Assembly: GCF_014649815.1 (NCBI RefSeq)
Contig: NZ_BMTT01000012.1
Coordinates: forward strand, 62,001 to 126,000
Length of the DNA stretch: 64,000 bases
Direction: 5' to 3'
From: Streptomyces mutabilis
GTDB lineage: Bacteria; Actinomycetota; Actinomycetes; Streptomycetales; Streptomycetaceae
This document shows, one piece after another, positions 43,329 to 51,168 of the stretch. A program made the translations under genes and the position numbers. The notes below the pieces were generated by a model. It had not been told where the DNA came from and ran no database searches. It worked only from the letters and a program-made list of their open reading frames with translations. Within the stretch, counting starts at the first letter, position 1. Each line of letters starts with the position of its first letter.

Positions 43329-43383
43329 CATATGCATCGCACATGAAATGTGGTGGATACACAACATGTGTATGATGCATATG
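43329..43383. promoter_or_regulatory. Nested inverted repeats in the MarR/MFS divergent promoter
   Basis: Outer arms CATATGCATC (43329-43338) and GATGCATATG (43374-43383) are perfect complements. Inner arms CACATG (43340-43345) and CATGTG (43365-43370) form a second repeat. This AT-rich block is a likely double MarR site and is unlike the GAGAA operators. Confidence 0.65.
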
Positions 43384-43432
43384 GCGCCCGACGCGAGGTG
43401 CCTCCGTTGACGATTCTCAGAGGAGCTCCACC

Positions 43433-44884
43433 ATGGACGGCCCTCAGCCGACCACCCGCTCGAACGGCGTCGTCGCTACACTCGCCCTGGCGGGCACCGT
43501 CGCCGCGATCATGCAGACCCTGGTGACCCCGCTGATCGCGGATCTGCCCCGGATACTGGACACGACGCCCTCCAACGCGGCGTGGGTGATCACGGTCACG
43601 CTCCTCGTCGCGGGCGTGTGCGTCCCGGTCTCCGGGCGCCTCGGTGACCTGGTGGGCAAGCGGCGCATGCTGCTGGTCTGCGCCGTGCCCCTGGTCATCG
43701 GCTCGGTGGTCTGCGCGCTCTCCTCGTCCGTCCTGCCGATGATCATCGGACGTGGTCTGCAGGGCATGGGCATGGGCATGGTGCCGTTGGGAATCGCCCT
43801 CCTGCGTGACGTCGTCCCGCAGGAGAAGCTGAGCGGATCCATCGCCCTGGTCAGCGCCTCCATGGGCATCGGCGGTGCCCTCGGCCTGCCCATCGCCGCC
43901 GCCGTGGCCCAGTACGCCAACTGGCGCGTGCTGTTCTGGGGCTCGGCCGGGCTCGCCCTGCTGATCGGCGCGCTGATCTACTTCGTCATCCCGGACGTGC
44001 CCGCCGCCGCCAAGGGCCAGCGCTTCGACGCCCCCGGAGCCATCGGTCTCGCCATCGGCCTGGTCTCCCTGCTCCTGGCCATCTCCAAGGGCGGCGACTG
44101 GGGTTGGACCTCGGGCACCACGCTGGGCCTGTTCGTCCTGGCGGTCGTGGCCCTGCTCGTCTGGGGCCTCTACGAGCTGCGCACCGGCGACCCGCTCGTC
44201 GACCTGCGCACCACCGCCCGCCCGCGCGTGCTGCTCACCAACGGCGCCTCCATCCTGATCGGTGTCGGGATGTACGCCTTCATGCTGATCGCGCCGCAGC
44301 TGCTCCAGTTCCCCGAGGCCACCGGCTACGGTCTGGGCGAGTCGATCCTGGCGACCGGCCTGTGGATGGCGCCCGGCGGCGTGATGATGATGATCGTCTC
44401 CCCGCTCGGCGGGAAGCTGATCAACGCGCGCGGTCCGAAGGTCGCCCTGGTCCTCGGAGCGCTGGTGATGGCCGCCGGCTACGGGCTCGCGCTCGTGCTC
44501 ATGGGGTCCGCCTGGGGCCTGATGATCGTCGGCATCGTCATCAACAGCGGCGTCGGCCTCGCCTACGGCGCGATGCCCGCCCTGATCATGAGTGCCGTCC
44601 CGGTCTCCGAGACGGCGGCGGCCAACGGCTTCAACACCCTCATGCGCTCGCTCGGCACGACGATCGGCTCGGCGGTGATCGGTGTCGTCCTGGCGCAGAT
44701 GACCATCACCATGGGCGGCCACACGCTCGCCTCCGAGGACGGCTTCCGCACGGGTCTGATGATCGGCTGCGGCGTGGCGCTCGTGTCGGCCGCCGTCGCG
44801 GTCATGATCCCCGCCATCCGCGGCGAGGGGAACCGTGCCGGTGAGGAGCCGGCCTCCGCGGAGGAGGCTCCGGCCCGCGTCTGA
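43433..44884 (+). CDS. MFS transporter, DHA2-type drug/solute exporter
   Basis: A 483-aa major facilitator protein with about 13-14 hydrophobic helices. PVSGRLGDLVGKRRML is motif A between helices 2 and 3, GRGLQGMGMGMVPLGIALLRD is motif B-like, and SMGIGGALGLPIAAAVAQYANWRVLFW is the antiporter motif C. It probably exports a toxic substrate or intermediate by proton antiport. It is divergent from the MarR gene and followed by a hairpin terminator. Confidence 0.9.
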   Translation: MDGPQPTTRSNGVVATLALAGTVAAIMQTLVTPLIADLPRILDTTPSNAAWVITVTLLVAGVCVPVSGRLGDLVGKRRMLLVCAVPLVIGSVVCALSSSVLPMIIGRGLQGMGMGMVPLGIALLRDVVPQEKLSGSIALVSASMGIGGALGLPIAAAVAQYANWRVLFWGSAGLALLIGALIYFVIPDVPAAAKGQRFDAPGAIGLAIGLVSLLLAISKGGDWGWTSGTTLGLFVLAVVALLVWGLYELRTGDPLVDLRTTARPRVLLTNGASILIGVGMYAFMLIAPQLLQFPEATGYGLGESILATGLWMAPGGVMMMIVSPLGGKLINARGPKVALVLGALVMAAGYGLALVLMGSAWGLMIVGIVINSGVGLAYGAMPALIMSAVPVSETAAANGFNTLMRSLGTTIGSAVIGVVLAQMTITMGGHTLASEDGFRTGLMIGCGVALVSAAVAVMIPAIRGEGNRAGEEPASAEEAPARV

Positions 44885-44893
44885 ACCGTTACG

Positions 44894-44932
44894 GGGCCCG
44901 GTGCGCAGCGTCCGGCTGCGGCCACCGGGCCC
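44894..44932. terminator. Terminator after the MFS gene
   Basis: GGGCCCGGTG-CGCAGC pairs with GCTGCG-(GC bulge)-CACCGGGCCC around a five-base loop: a 16-bp stem with a two-base bulge. It separates the MFS gene from the convergent DUF1330 gene. Confidence 0.75.
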
Positions 44933-44948
44933 TGACGTGTACGGGGGG

Positions 44949-45254
44949 TCACCCGAGACGCGGTGACAGGCCGGCGACGAGGACGGCGTTGGTGACGGCC
45001 GCGGCCTGGCGGAGCGGTATCGCCTCCTGGTAACCGGCCGACTCGTACCAGGCTCGTGCCGCCTCCACCGAGTCGAACTCGACGATGACCGTCCGGTCGC
45101 CGTGCCACTCGCCCTCCAGGATCTGGGGGCGGGGGTCGACGGCCCGGACACGGGCGCCGGCCCCGGTCATCGACGCTGCGGAGACCTTGCCGTAGGCGGC
45201 CATGCCCTCCTCGTGTCTGATGGCCTCGGTCATGATGACGTACGCCTTGGGCAT
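44949..45254 (-). CDS. DUF1330-family small protein
   Basis: A 101-aa dimeric alpha/beta-barrel-type protein: TVIVEFDSVEAARAWYESAGYQEAIPLRQAA is the DUF1330 signature. Family function is undefined. It is last in the minus operon P450, ferredoxin, DUF1330, starting 25 bp after the ferredoxin stop. Small ferredoxin-like-fold proteins in catabolic clusters are sometimes monooxygenases or isomerases; nothing here decides. Confidence 0.85.
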   Translation of the reverse strand: MPKAYVIMTEAIRHEEGMAAYGKVSAASMTGAGARVRAVDPRPQILEGEWHGDRTVIVEFDSVEAARAWYESAGYQEAIPLRQAAAVTNAVLVAGLSPRLG

Positions 45255-45279
45255 CGGATCTCCTTCGCCGCGCGGGTCG

Positions 45280-45471
45280 TCAACCCGTCGTCGTGATGGC
45301 GCGCTCGGGGCACAGGGCGGCGGCCCTGCGCACGGACTGCTCGTGCTCGGTGGGGACCTCGGTCAGCAGCACCATGGAGTACCCGTCGTCGCTCAGGTCG
45401 AAGACCTCGGGACAGATGCCACAGCACACCCCGTGCCCGCGGCAGCGGTCGTCGTCGACCGTGACCTTCAT
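45280..45471 (-). CDS. Ferredoxin ([3Fe-4S]-type, extra cysteines) for P450 2
   Basis: A 63-aa ferredoxin with Cys10, His13, Cys16 (RCRGHGVC) and Cys54 (CPERAI), as in P450 ferredoxins. Two further Cys (17 and 20, CCGIC) are absent from the paralogue at 7570. The ligand set still predicts [3Fe-4S]. Its start overlaps the P450 stop (ATGA), so the two are made together. Confidence 0.9.
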   Translation of the reverse strand: MKVTVDDDRCRGHGVCCGICPEVFDLSDDGYSMVLLTEVPTEHEQSVRRAAALCPERAITTTG

Positions 45472-46778
45472 CGCGCCTCGCTCCCGGTGCTGTCGGCGGC
45501 CCTGACGGTGTCGAACTCGAGGTGCAGTTCGGTCAGCCCGCGCAGGATGAACGTCGGGACGTAGCTGTAGCGGCGGTTGCCTGCCGGCCCGTGCGACCGC
45601 TCGGAGATCCTGATGTCCGTCGTGCGGTCCAGCAGGCGTTCGATCGCCACTCGCGCCTCGGCCCGGGCCAGCGGCGCGCCCGGACAGTTGTGGATGCCGC
45701 GACCGAAGGCGATGTGCCGCCGGGCGTTGGCCCGCTCGAGGTCGAAGACCCCGGGATCGGTGAACTGGCGCGGATCGCGGTTCGCGGCGCTGTTGACGAG
45801 CATCACCGTGGTGCCGGCCGGAAGATCGACTCCGCCCACCGTCGTGGCCGTCCGCGCCAGTCGGAAGTCGCCTTTGACCGGGCTTTCCGTGCGCAGTGAC
45901 TCCTCGATGAACGCGGGGACGCGCCGGCGTTCGGTCCGCAGCAGCCGTTGCAGCTCGGGACGCTCGGCGAGGGTCCGCAGCGCCGAGCCGAGCAGGCGGA
46001 CGGTCGTCTCCTGGCCCGCCGCGAACAGGTTGGCGGCGACACGGACGACGTCGGCGACCTCGGGGATCGAGCCGTCGGGGAAGGTTGCGGTGGCCAGCCC
46101 CGTCAGGACGTCCTCGCGTGGCTCGCGGCGGCGCTGCTCGATGTACGTGGTGAACCGCCCGTAGAGGAAATCCAAGGGCGACTGCTCCAGTGCCTCCTCG
46201 CTGGTGCTGCCGATACCGGCCCGGTGCGTCTCGGGGCCCTGGAGCCTGGCCCGGAACTCAACGCGATCGTCCTCGGGCACACCGAGCAGGTCGGCGATGA
46301 CGAGCATGGTGAAGGGGCCCGCGAAGCCGCGGACGAGGTCCCCCTCACCCCGGGCCAGGTAGTCGTCCAGGACTCCGTCGGCGATGCGCCACATGGCGGC
46401 CTCGTTCTCCTTGAGGCGCTTGGGCGTGATCAGGCGCATCAGCAGGGCGCGATGCGCGGTGTGCACGGGCGGGTCGAGGGTGGGCAACTGGTCGCTCATG
46501 GGCAGCTCGTCGCGGTGCCGTGCGATCAGCTCACTGACGTCGTCCCCTTCCAGGGGGACCGGGAACCCGGGGAACGGGCCGGTGACCGACGTGCACGACG
46601 AGAACGTCTCGTGGTCGTTGTAGATCTGCACCGCCTCTTCATAGCCGGTCACCATGACCACGTCGTGGTGTGGTTCGCGCTGTAGTGGACACCGCGCCCG
46701 CAGGTGATCGAAGTAGGGGTAGGGATCCGCGACGAGCGCGTCGTCCCGGAAGAAGTCGATCGCGTCATGGTCCGTCAT
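45468..46778 (-). CDS. Cytochrome P450 2
   Basis: A 436-aa bacterial P450. The haem loop is FGRGIHNCPGAPLAR, the I-helix is FAAGQETT, ExxR is in EESLR, and LDPPVHTAHRALL is the usual helix-C region. ATG 46778 is preferred over 46814 because the residues from there match a normal P450 N-terminus. It shares a 213-bp divergent region with the Rieske gene. Sequence differs strongly from the P450 at 7793, so the two probably act at different positions or steps. Confidence 0.92.
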   Translation of the reverse strand: MTDHDAIDFFRDDALVADPYPYFDHLRARCPLQREPHHDVVMVTGYEEAVQIYNDHETFSSCTSVTGPFPGFPVPLEGDDVSELIARHRDELPMSDQLPTLDPPVHTAHRALLMRLITPKRLKENEAAMWRIADGVLDDYLARGEGDLVRGFAGPFTMLVIADLLGVPEDDRVEFRARLQGPETHRAGIGSTSEEALEQSPLDFLYGRFTTYIEQRRREPREDVLTGLATATFPDGSIPEVADVVRVAANLFAAGQETTVRLLGSALRTLAERPELQRLLRTERRRVPAFIEESLRTESPVKGDFRLARTATTVGGVDLPAGTTVMLVNSAANRDPRQFTDPGVFDLERANARRHIAFGRGIHNCPGAPLARAEARVAIERLLDRTTDIRISERSHGPAGNRRYSYVPTFILRGLTELHLEFDTVRAADSTGSEAR

Positions 46779-46843
46779 GGAGTGAGAACGCCTCCCTCGT
46801 CTGGCCCCGGTCAACCGGGACGATAGCCCGCATCTCTCTGATG

Positions 46844-46858
46844 GAGAAGAGTCTTACC
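46844..46858. promoter_or_regulatory. Weak operator-like half-site near P450 2
   Basis: GAGAAGAGTCTTACC keeps the GGAGAA half and a degraded second half (CTTACC against GTTTCC). Possible second site in the P450/Rieske divergent promoter; low certainty. Confidence 0.3.
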
Positions 46859-46890
46859 GAGGAACCATCCTTAGAGTCGATACAGCGTTC

Positions 46891-46924
46891 TTGACTGTTG
46901 CGCAAAAAAGAGAATACCGTTCTC
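46891..46924 (+). promoter_or_regulatory. Rieske gene promoter TTGACT-N18-TACCGT with island operator
   Basis: -35 TTGACT (46891-46896) and -10 TACCGT (46915-46920), 18 bp apart. The operator GAGAATACCGTTCTC (46910-46924) covers the -10. This is the right-most good site of the motif in the window. Confidence 0.7.
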
Positions 46925-46991
46925 GTAGCAAGAGACTGAAGTTACCGAGCGAGATGTGCGAGCGGCGACGTCAACTGGAGGACCCGATCCC

Positions 46992-48278
46992 ATGGCGCAT
47001 TTCAAGAAGCCCGAAGAGGGTAGTTGGACCAAGCATCTCAAGGTCGACACCGAGCCGGTCTCCTACGCCGACTCGACCTCGCCCGAGCACTACGAACTGG
47101 AGCGGGAGGCGATCTTCAAACGCACCTGGCTCAACGTCGGGCGCGTCGAGCAGCTCCCGCGCAAGGGCAGCTACTTCACCAAGGAGCTGGACGCCGCTCG
47201 CACCTCCGTCATCGTGGTGCGCGGCACCGACGGCGAGGTGCGCGCCTTCCACAACGTGTGCCGGCACCGCGGCAACAAGCTCGTCTGGAACGACTTCCCC
47301 CGCGAGGAGACCAGCGGCGTCTGCCGCCAGTTCACGTGCAAGTACCACGCCTGGCGCTACGACCTGGACGGCAAGCTCGCCTTCGTCCAGCAGGAGGGCG
47401 AGTTCTTCGACCTGGACAAGTCGGACTACGGTCTCAAGCAGGTCCGGGCCGAGGTGTGGGAAGGGTTCGTCTTCGTCAACCTCGACACCGGGAACCCCAC
47501 GCCACTTCGGGAGTACCTGGGCGACCTGGCCAAGGGCATCGAGGGGTACCCGTTCCACAAGCTGACCCAGGTGCACAAGTACCGCGCCGAGATCGGCAGC
47601 AACTGGAAGCTCTTCATCGACGCGTTCGCCGAGTTCTACCACGCGCCGATCCTTCACTCCGGCCAGTACACGCCCGACCAGGCCCGCCGGATCGCCAAGT
47701 ACGGATACGAAGGGCTCCACTACGACATCGACGGCCCGCACAGCATGGTGTCGTCCTGGGGCGGCATCGCCCCGCCGCACGACCGCGAGATGGTCAAGCC
47801 CATCGAGGCGGCGCTGCGCAGTGGTCTGTTCGGCCCGTGGGACGCGCCGGACATCGGAATGACCACCGAGGAACTGCCGCCGGCCATCAACCCCACGCGT
47901 GACCCGCGCTGGGGCATGGACTCCTTCGTCTTCTTCCCCAACTTCATGCTGCTCGTCTGGCGGCCGAACTGGGTTCTCACGTACCACTACTGGCCGACGT
48001 CGTACAACACGCACATCTTCGAGGGGACGTGCTACTTCGTCCCGCCCAAGAATGCCTACGAGCGACTTCAGCAGGAGCTGGCCGCCGTGTCGTTCAAGGA
48101 GTACGGCCTCCAGGACGGCAACACGCTGGAAGCGACCCAGACCATGCTCGAGTCGGGCACGGTCACCCGTTTCCCGCTGAACGACCAGGAAGTACTCCTG
48201 CGGCACCTCCACCGCTCCGCCGAGGAGCATGTCCGCGAGTACCAGCGCCGCACGTCCGGCGCCCCGGCAGCGTCCTGA
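46992..48278 (+). CDS. Rieske non-haem iron ring-hydroxylating oxygenase, alpha subunit
   Basis: A 428-aa oxygenase. The Rieske [2Fe-2S] ligands are Cys90/His92 (CRHRG) and Cys116/His119 (CKYHAW). The mononuclear-iron segment is IDAFAEFYHAPILH. Length and layout fit aromatic-ring or steroid-type terminal oxygenases. ATG 46992 follows GGAGG; a start at 46956 would add a poorly formed leader. The likely electron donor is the KshB-like reductase at 20876, under the same operator type. The following 109-aa protein may be its partner; no standard beta subunit is present. Confidence 0.92.
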   Translation: MAHFKKPEEGSWTKHLKVDTEPVSYADSTSPEHYELEREAIFKRTWLNVGRVEQLPRKGSYFTKELDAARTSVIVVRGTDGEVRAFHNVCRHRGNKLVWNDFPREETSGVCRQFTCKYHAWRYDLDGKLAFVQQEGEFFDLDKSDYGLKQVRAEVWEGFVFVNLDTGNPTPLREYLGDLAKGIEGYPFHKLTQVHKYRAEIGSNWKLFIDAFAEFYHAPILHSGQYTPDQARRIAKYGYEGLHYDIDGPHSMVSSWGGIAPPHDREMVKPIEAALRSGLFGPWDAPDIGMTTEELPPAINPTRDPRWGMDSFVFFPNFMLLVWRPNWVLTYHYWPTSYNTHIFEGTCYFVPPKNAYERLQQELAAVSFKEYGLQDGNTLEATQTMLESGTVTRFPLNDQEVLLRHLHRSAEEHVREYQRRTSGAPAAS

Positions 48279-48296
48279 CCCGAGGAGGACCCCACC

Positions 48297-48626
48297 ATGG
48301 CCAGTGCATTCCCCGAGGGCTTCGAGGCCCTGGACCCGTTCGTCGACTGGGCGATCCCGACGGAGAAGGCCCGCTACGCCAAGCGGATCTCCAGCACGAT
48401 GGACGAGCTCGACGCGTTCTACGACGTCGCCTTCCCTCTCCTGAAGTCCGGCACCGCCTACCTGGAGAAGACTCCGATGGAGGGCATCTCCGAGCCCGAC
48501 AAGCGCCTGCTGTGGCTGTTCTGCTCGCTGGTGACCGTCGCCTTCTCCGTGGAAGCGTGGCGCCAGCCCCGGGTGCCCGACTCGGGCGCCTCCAGCATCG
48601 ACGCGATCGTCGAGCCGACGGTTTGA
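48297..48626 (+). CDS. 109-aa helical protein paired with the Rieske oxygenase
   Basis: An all-helical-looking protein with no family I recognise. FVDWAIPTEKARYAKRISSTMDELDAFYDVAFPLL is amphipathic, and KRLLWLFCSLVTVAFSVEAWRQPRVPDSG contains one hydrophobic stretch. It starts 18 bp after the Rieske stop behind GAGGAGG, so it is co-transcribed. A small structural or assembly subunit of the oxygenase is a reasonable guess. It is the last gene of the island. Confidence 0.65.
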   Translation: MASAFPEGFEALDPFVDWAIPTEKARYAKRISSTMDELDAFYDVAFPLLKSGTAYLEKTPMEGISEPDKRLLWLFCSLVTVAFSVEAWRQPRVPDSGASSIDAIVEPTV

Positions 48627-48864
48627 CCGGGCTCTGCACGGTGGCGCCGAGACCCGCCCGTAGGCTCACTTGGCGGGCCGCTGGCGTCTTGCCCTCTACG
48701 CTTACCTCTACGCCAGGCGCTGCTGGGCGCTTCCCGGGGTGCGCGGAGGCCGCGGCCTTCGGCGAAGACCTATGCGGCCATCGCGCCGGGGAGGTGCCGG
48801 TTCCCGTCTCCTTGGCGCGGCGCAGGTCTGTCCCTGTCTCACGCGCTAGTGAGGTTGTGTCCAG

Positions 48865-50374
48865 ATGCGGACAACCAGAAGGTGCCCCATCAGGCGGGGG
48901 CTGGGAGCGGCAGCGATCGCCGCACTCCTCGTCACTACGTCGGTTCAGCCCGTCGCGGCGCAGGCCGATGAGCCGCACGCGTCTTCCGCCTCAGCGAAGG
49001 TATCTGTCGATTTCGGCTCGCGGCAGGGCGAACTGCCGCGTCCGGAGCGGCTGAACAACTTCGGCAACGTCACGGCATGGCCCAAGCAACGTGCCGACGA
49101 CGTGAAATTCCTGAACAAGCAGGGGCTGCACGGCGACGTCTACCGCGTGTGGGTCAGCAGTTCCAATGCCTCTGCCGCGGACAACGTCTTCAACCAGTGC
49201 GACCTCAACACCCGGACCTGCGACTTCTCCAGGCTGGACGCCTATCTCACCGAGGCGAGTACGGTGTCCGACTCGCTGCTGATCAACCTGAACCCGACGG
49301 ACTTCGTCGAGGGCAAGCGGCCGATGCAGGACCTGGAGCCGATGCTCAGACTGATCCTGCAGAGGATCAAGGAGAAGTACCCCCGCGTCAAGTACGTCGA
49401 GGCGTTCAACGAGCCGGACTGGCAGTTCCACGGACAGCAGCGCCAGCAGGGACGCCCGGCGGACCAAACGACGTTGCAACCCGGCGATCTGTACCGCTTC
49501 TACGAGCCGTACTACGAGGCCGTCCATCAGGTCAACAGGCACCTCCGGCGTGCCGACCGGCTCCAGCTCGGCGGACCGGCGCTGATGCACATGGACCCTG
49601 CGTCTGGACTTCCTCTCGTATCACGCCTACCTCGCTTGGGACGACAACTACCAGGTTCCGACGATGTACAACGGTGACCTGAGAGTGGTGACGTCACAGC
49701 GGGAGACCCTACGCGGATGGCTGGAGGAGCGCCGCATCCGCCGGGACATACCGAGCTATGTCACCGAGACGGGCATCTATCCCGGTCCGGCCCACGACGA
49801 CACCGATCCCGAGAAGGACTACATTCGGCAGGCGGCCGGCATGGCCACTTACGGCTACCTGTTCGCGAACCAGCCAGACACCTACATGTTCAACTGGTGT
49901 GTTCGGCACCGCGTCGAGGAACGCAAGGACCAGTTGGTGACTCGCACGCCGTACGGACCGGCCGCCAACACCTTCACTCCGTATGGGAACATGCTGCTGA
50001 TGCAGTCGAGGATGAAGGACACCCGGGTGCCCGCCGTCTCGAAGGACAGCCTCGAAGGGGACAATGGCGTCTACGCGCTGGCGTCGAAGGACCGGACCGG
50101 CGCGTCCCTCATGGTCTGGAACTGGCAGCACGTGAACGACCGCAGTTACCGGGCCATCATCGACATGTCCCGGATGCCCTCGGACCTCAGGCACGGTCCG
50201 GTCCGCCGGCTTATGTACCGGATCGACCAGACGACGAGCAACTACTTCGCCGATCCGGCCAAGGCAGAGCTTCAGATGGTCGACAAGAGGATCATCAGGC
50301 CCGGCAGGACCCACACCGAGATCGTCGACTTGCCACCCAACGCGATCTATCTGATCGTCTTGGAGCGCGTGTAG
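48865..50374 (+). pseudogene. Secreted clan-A glycoside hydrolase-like gene, frameshifted
   Basis: Frame 1 (48865 to about 49600) encodes a Sec signal peptide ending near PVAAQA, then a TIM-barrel with acid/base Glu in YVEAFNEPDW. The homologous continuation LDFLSYHAYLAWDDNYQ, then YVTETGIYPG (candidate nucleophile Glu) and on to 50374, lies in another frame. The change is between about 49596 and 49608, consistent with loss of one base. The intact product would be about 500 aa, resembling GH39-type beta-xylosidases. A sequencing error would restore it; otherwise it is inactivated. Third-position GC is lower than in the island. Confidence 0.75.
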
Positions 50375-50395
50375 ACAAACCGGTGGGCGGGGCGG

Positions 50396-50830
50396 GCCGC
50401 TCAGCGTGGTGGAGGCGGGCGTATGCGCCGAGTTCGGCGGCGAGGCATTCGGGGTGCCCATGGTGGCCCGGTCGACTTCGACGAAGGCTCGCAGCATAGA
50501 ACTGCCCCCACCACCGTCGTCGGCGTTGAGCCGGTGGTAGAGGAGGGCCCCGGGGACGACGGCCCCACACCCTCCGAGAGGGTGAACCTCGGGGACCCGG
50601 TCCAGGGGCTGGCTCGTCTCCCCGTTCGCGGGCGCCCGGGACGAACGCGAGCCCGGCCTGGGACACCGCCAGGGCATGTGCGACGCGCAGCCGGGCGGAC
50701 ACTGCCCGCGATGGTCGCCGGCTATGCAGTCCGGGCCAATCCGAGGCGATCTGCATCCCCTGGGGTGATCAGCAGATGCATCTCTTGCGTCGTCGCCTTT
50801 CGCCACGGCGGCAGTACGGCTTTCGCGAAG
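50396..50830 (-). pseudogene. Replication-relaxation family protein remnant (integrative element/plasmid)
   Basis: On the minus strand, pieces of one protein appear in alternating frames: KATTQEMHLLITPG (winged-helix start), then RLRVAHALAVSQAGLAF, then LLYHRLNADDGGGGSSMLRA and FVEVDRATMG, then ECLAAELGAYARLHHAE. In that order they match replication-relaxation proteins of actinomycete mobile elements. At least two frameshifts and a truncated 3' end, next to the glycoside hydrolase gene, show it is dead. Bases from about 50830 to 51168 hold nothing else I can support. Confidence 0.6.
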
Positions 50831-51168
50831 CGGTTCCCACCGCCTACGGACTCGTGCATCTTGCCTGAAAGCTCCATAGCCTCTGTCAGGCGCGCGGTGG
50901 ACTTCTGCGCTCCGCCCGTGCCGCGCCAGATCGTCCTGGCCTGCAGCAACCCCGGTGCCGCGGCCGGTGGAATTCGGCCCCCTCAGGCTTCTTCACCCCA
51001 GTGGTCATCCTCAGGTAGGAGAACGACGTCGTCGTTCTGCACGAGGATGGCCCGCGCCTGCTGCGTAGCCACGAGGACCAGGTCACTGCACTGACACGAT
51101 GCCCCGGCAGCACATGAAAGGAGAGCCTTGGTACCTACCTGAGAACAGACTTTGGAGAGACCTTTCTC

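Noticed and set aside
48681-48716. CTGGCGT...ACGCCAG inverted repeat as terminator of the island's last operon
   Set aside because: Arms of only 7 bp separated by 22 bases; too weak to call.
50423-51094. Plus-strand 223-codon open frame between the glycoside hydrolase and MMPL genes
   Set aside because: The sequence is a shadow of the minus-strand replication-relaxation remnant; no coherent protein features.
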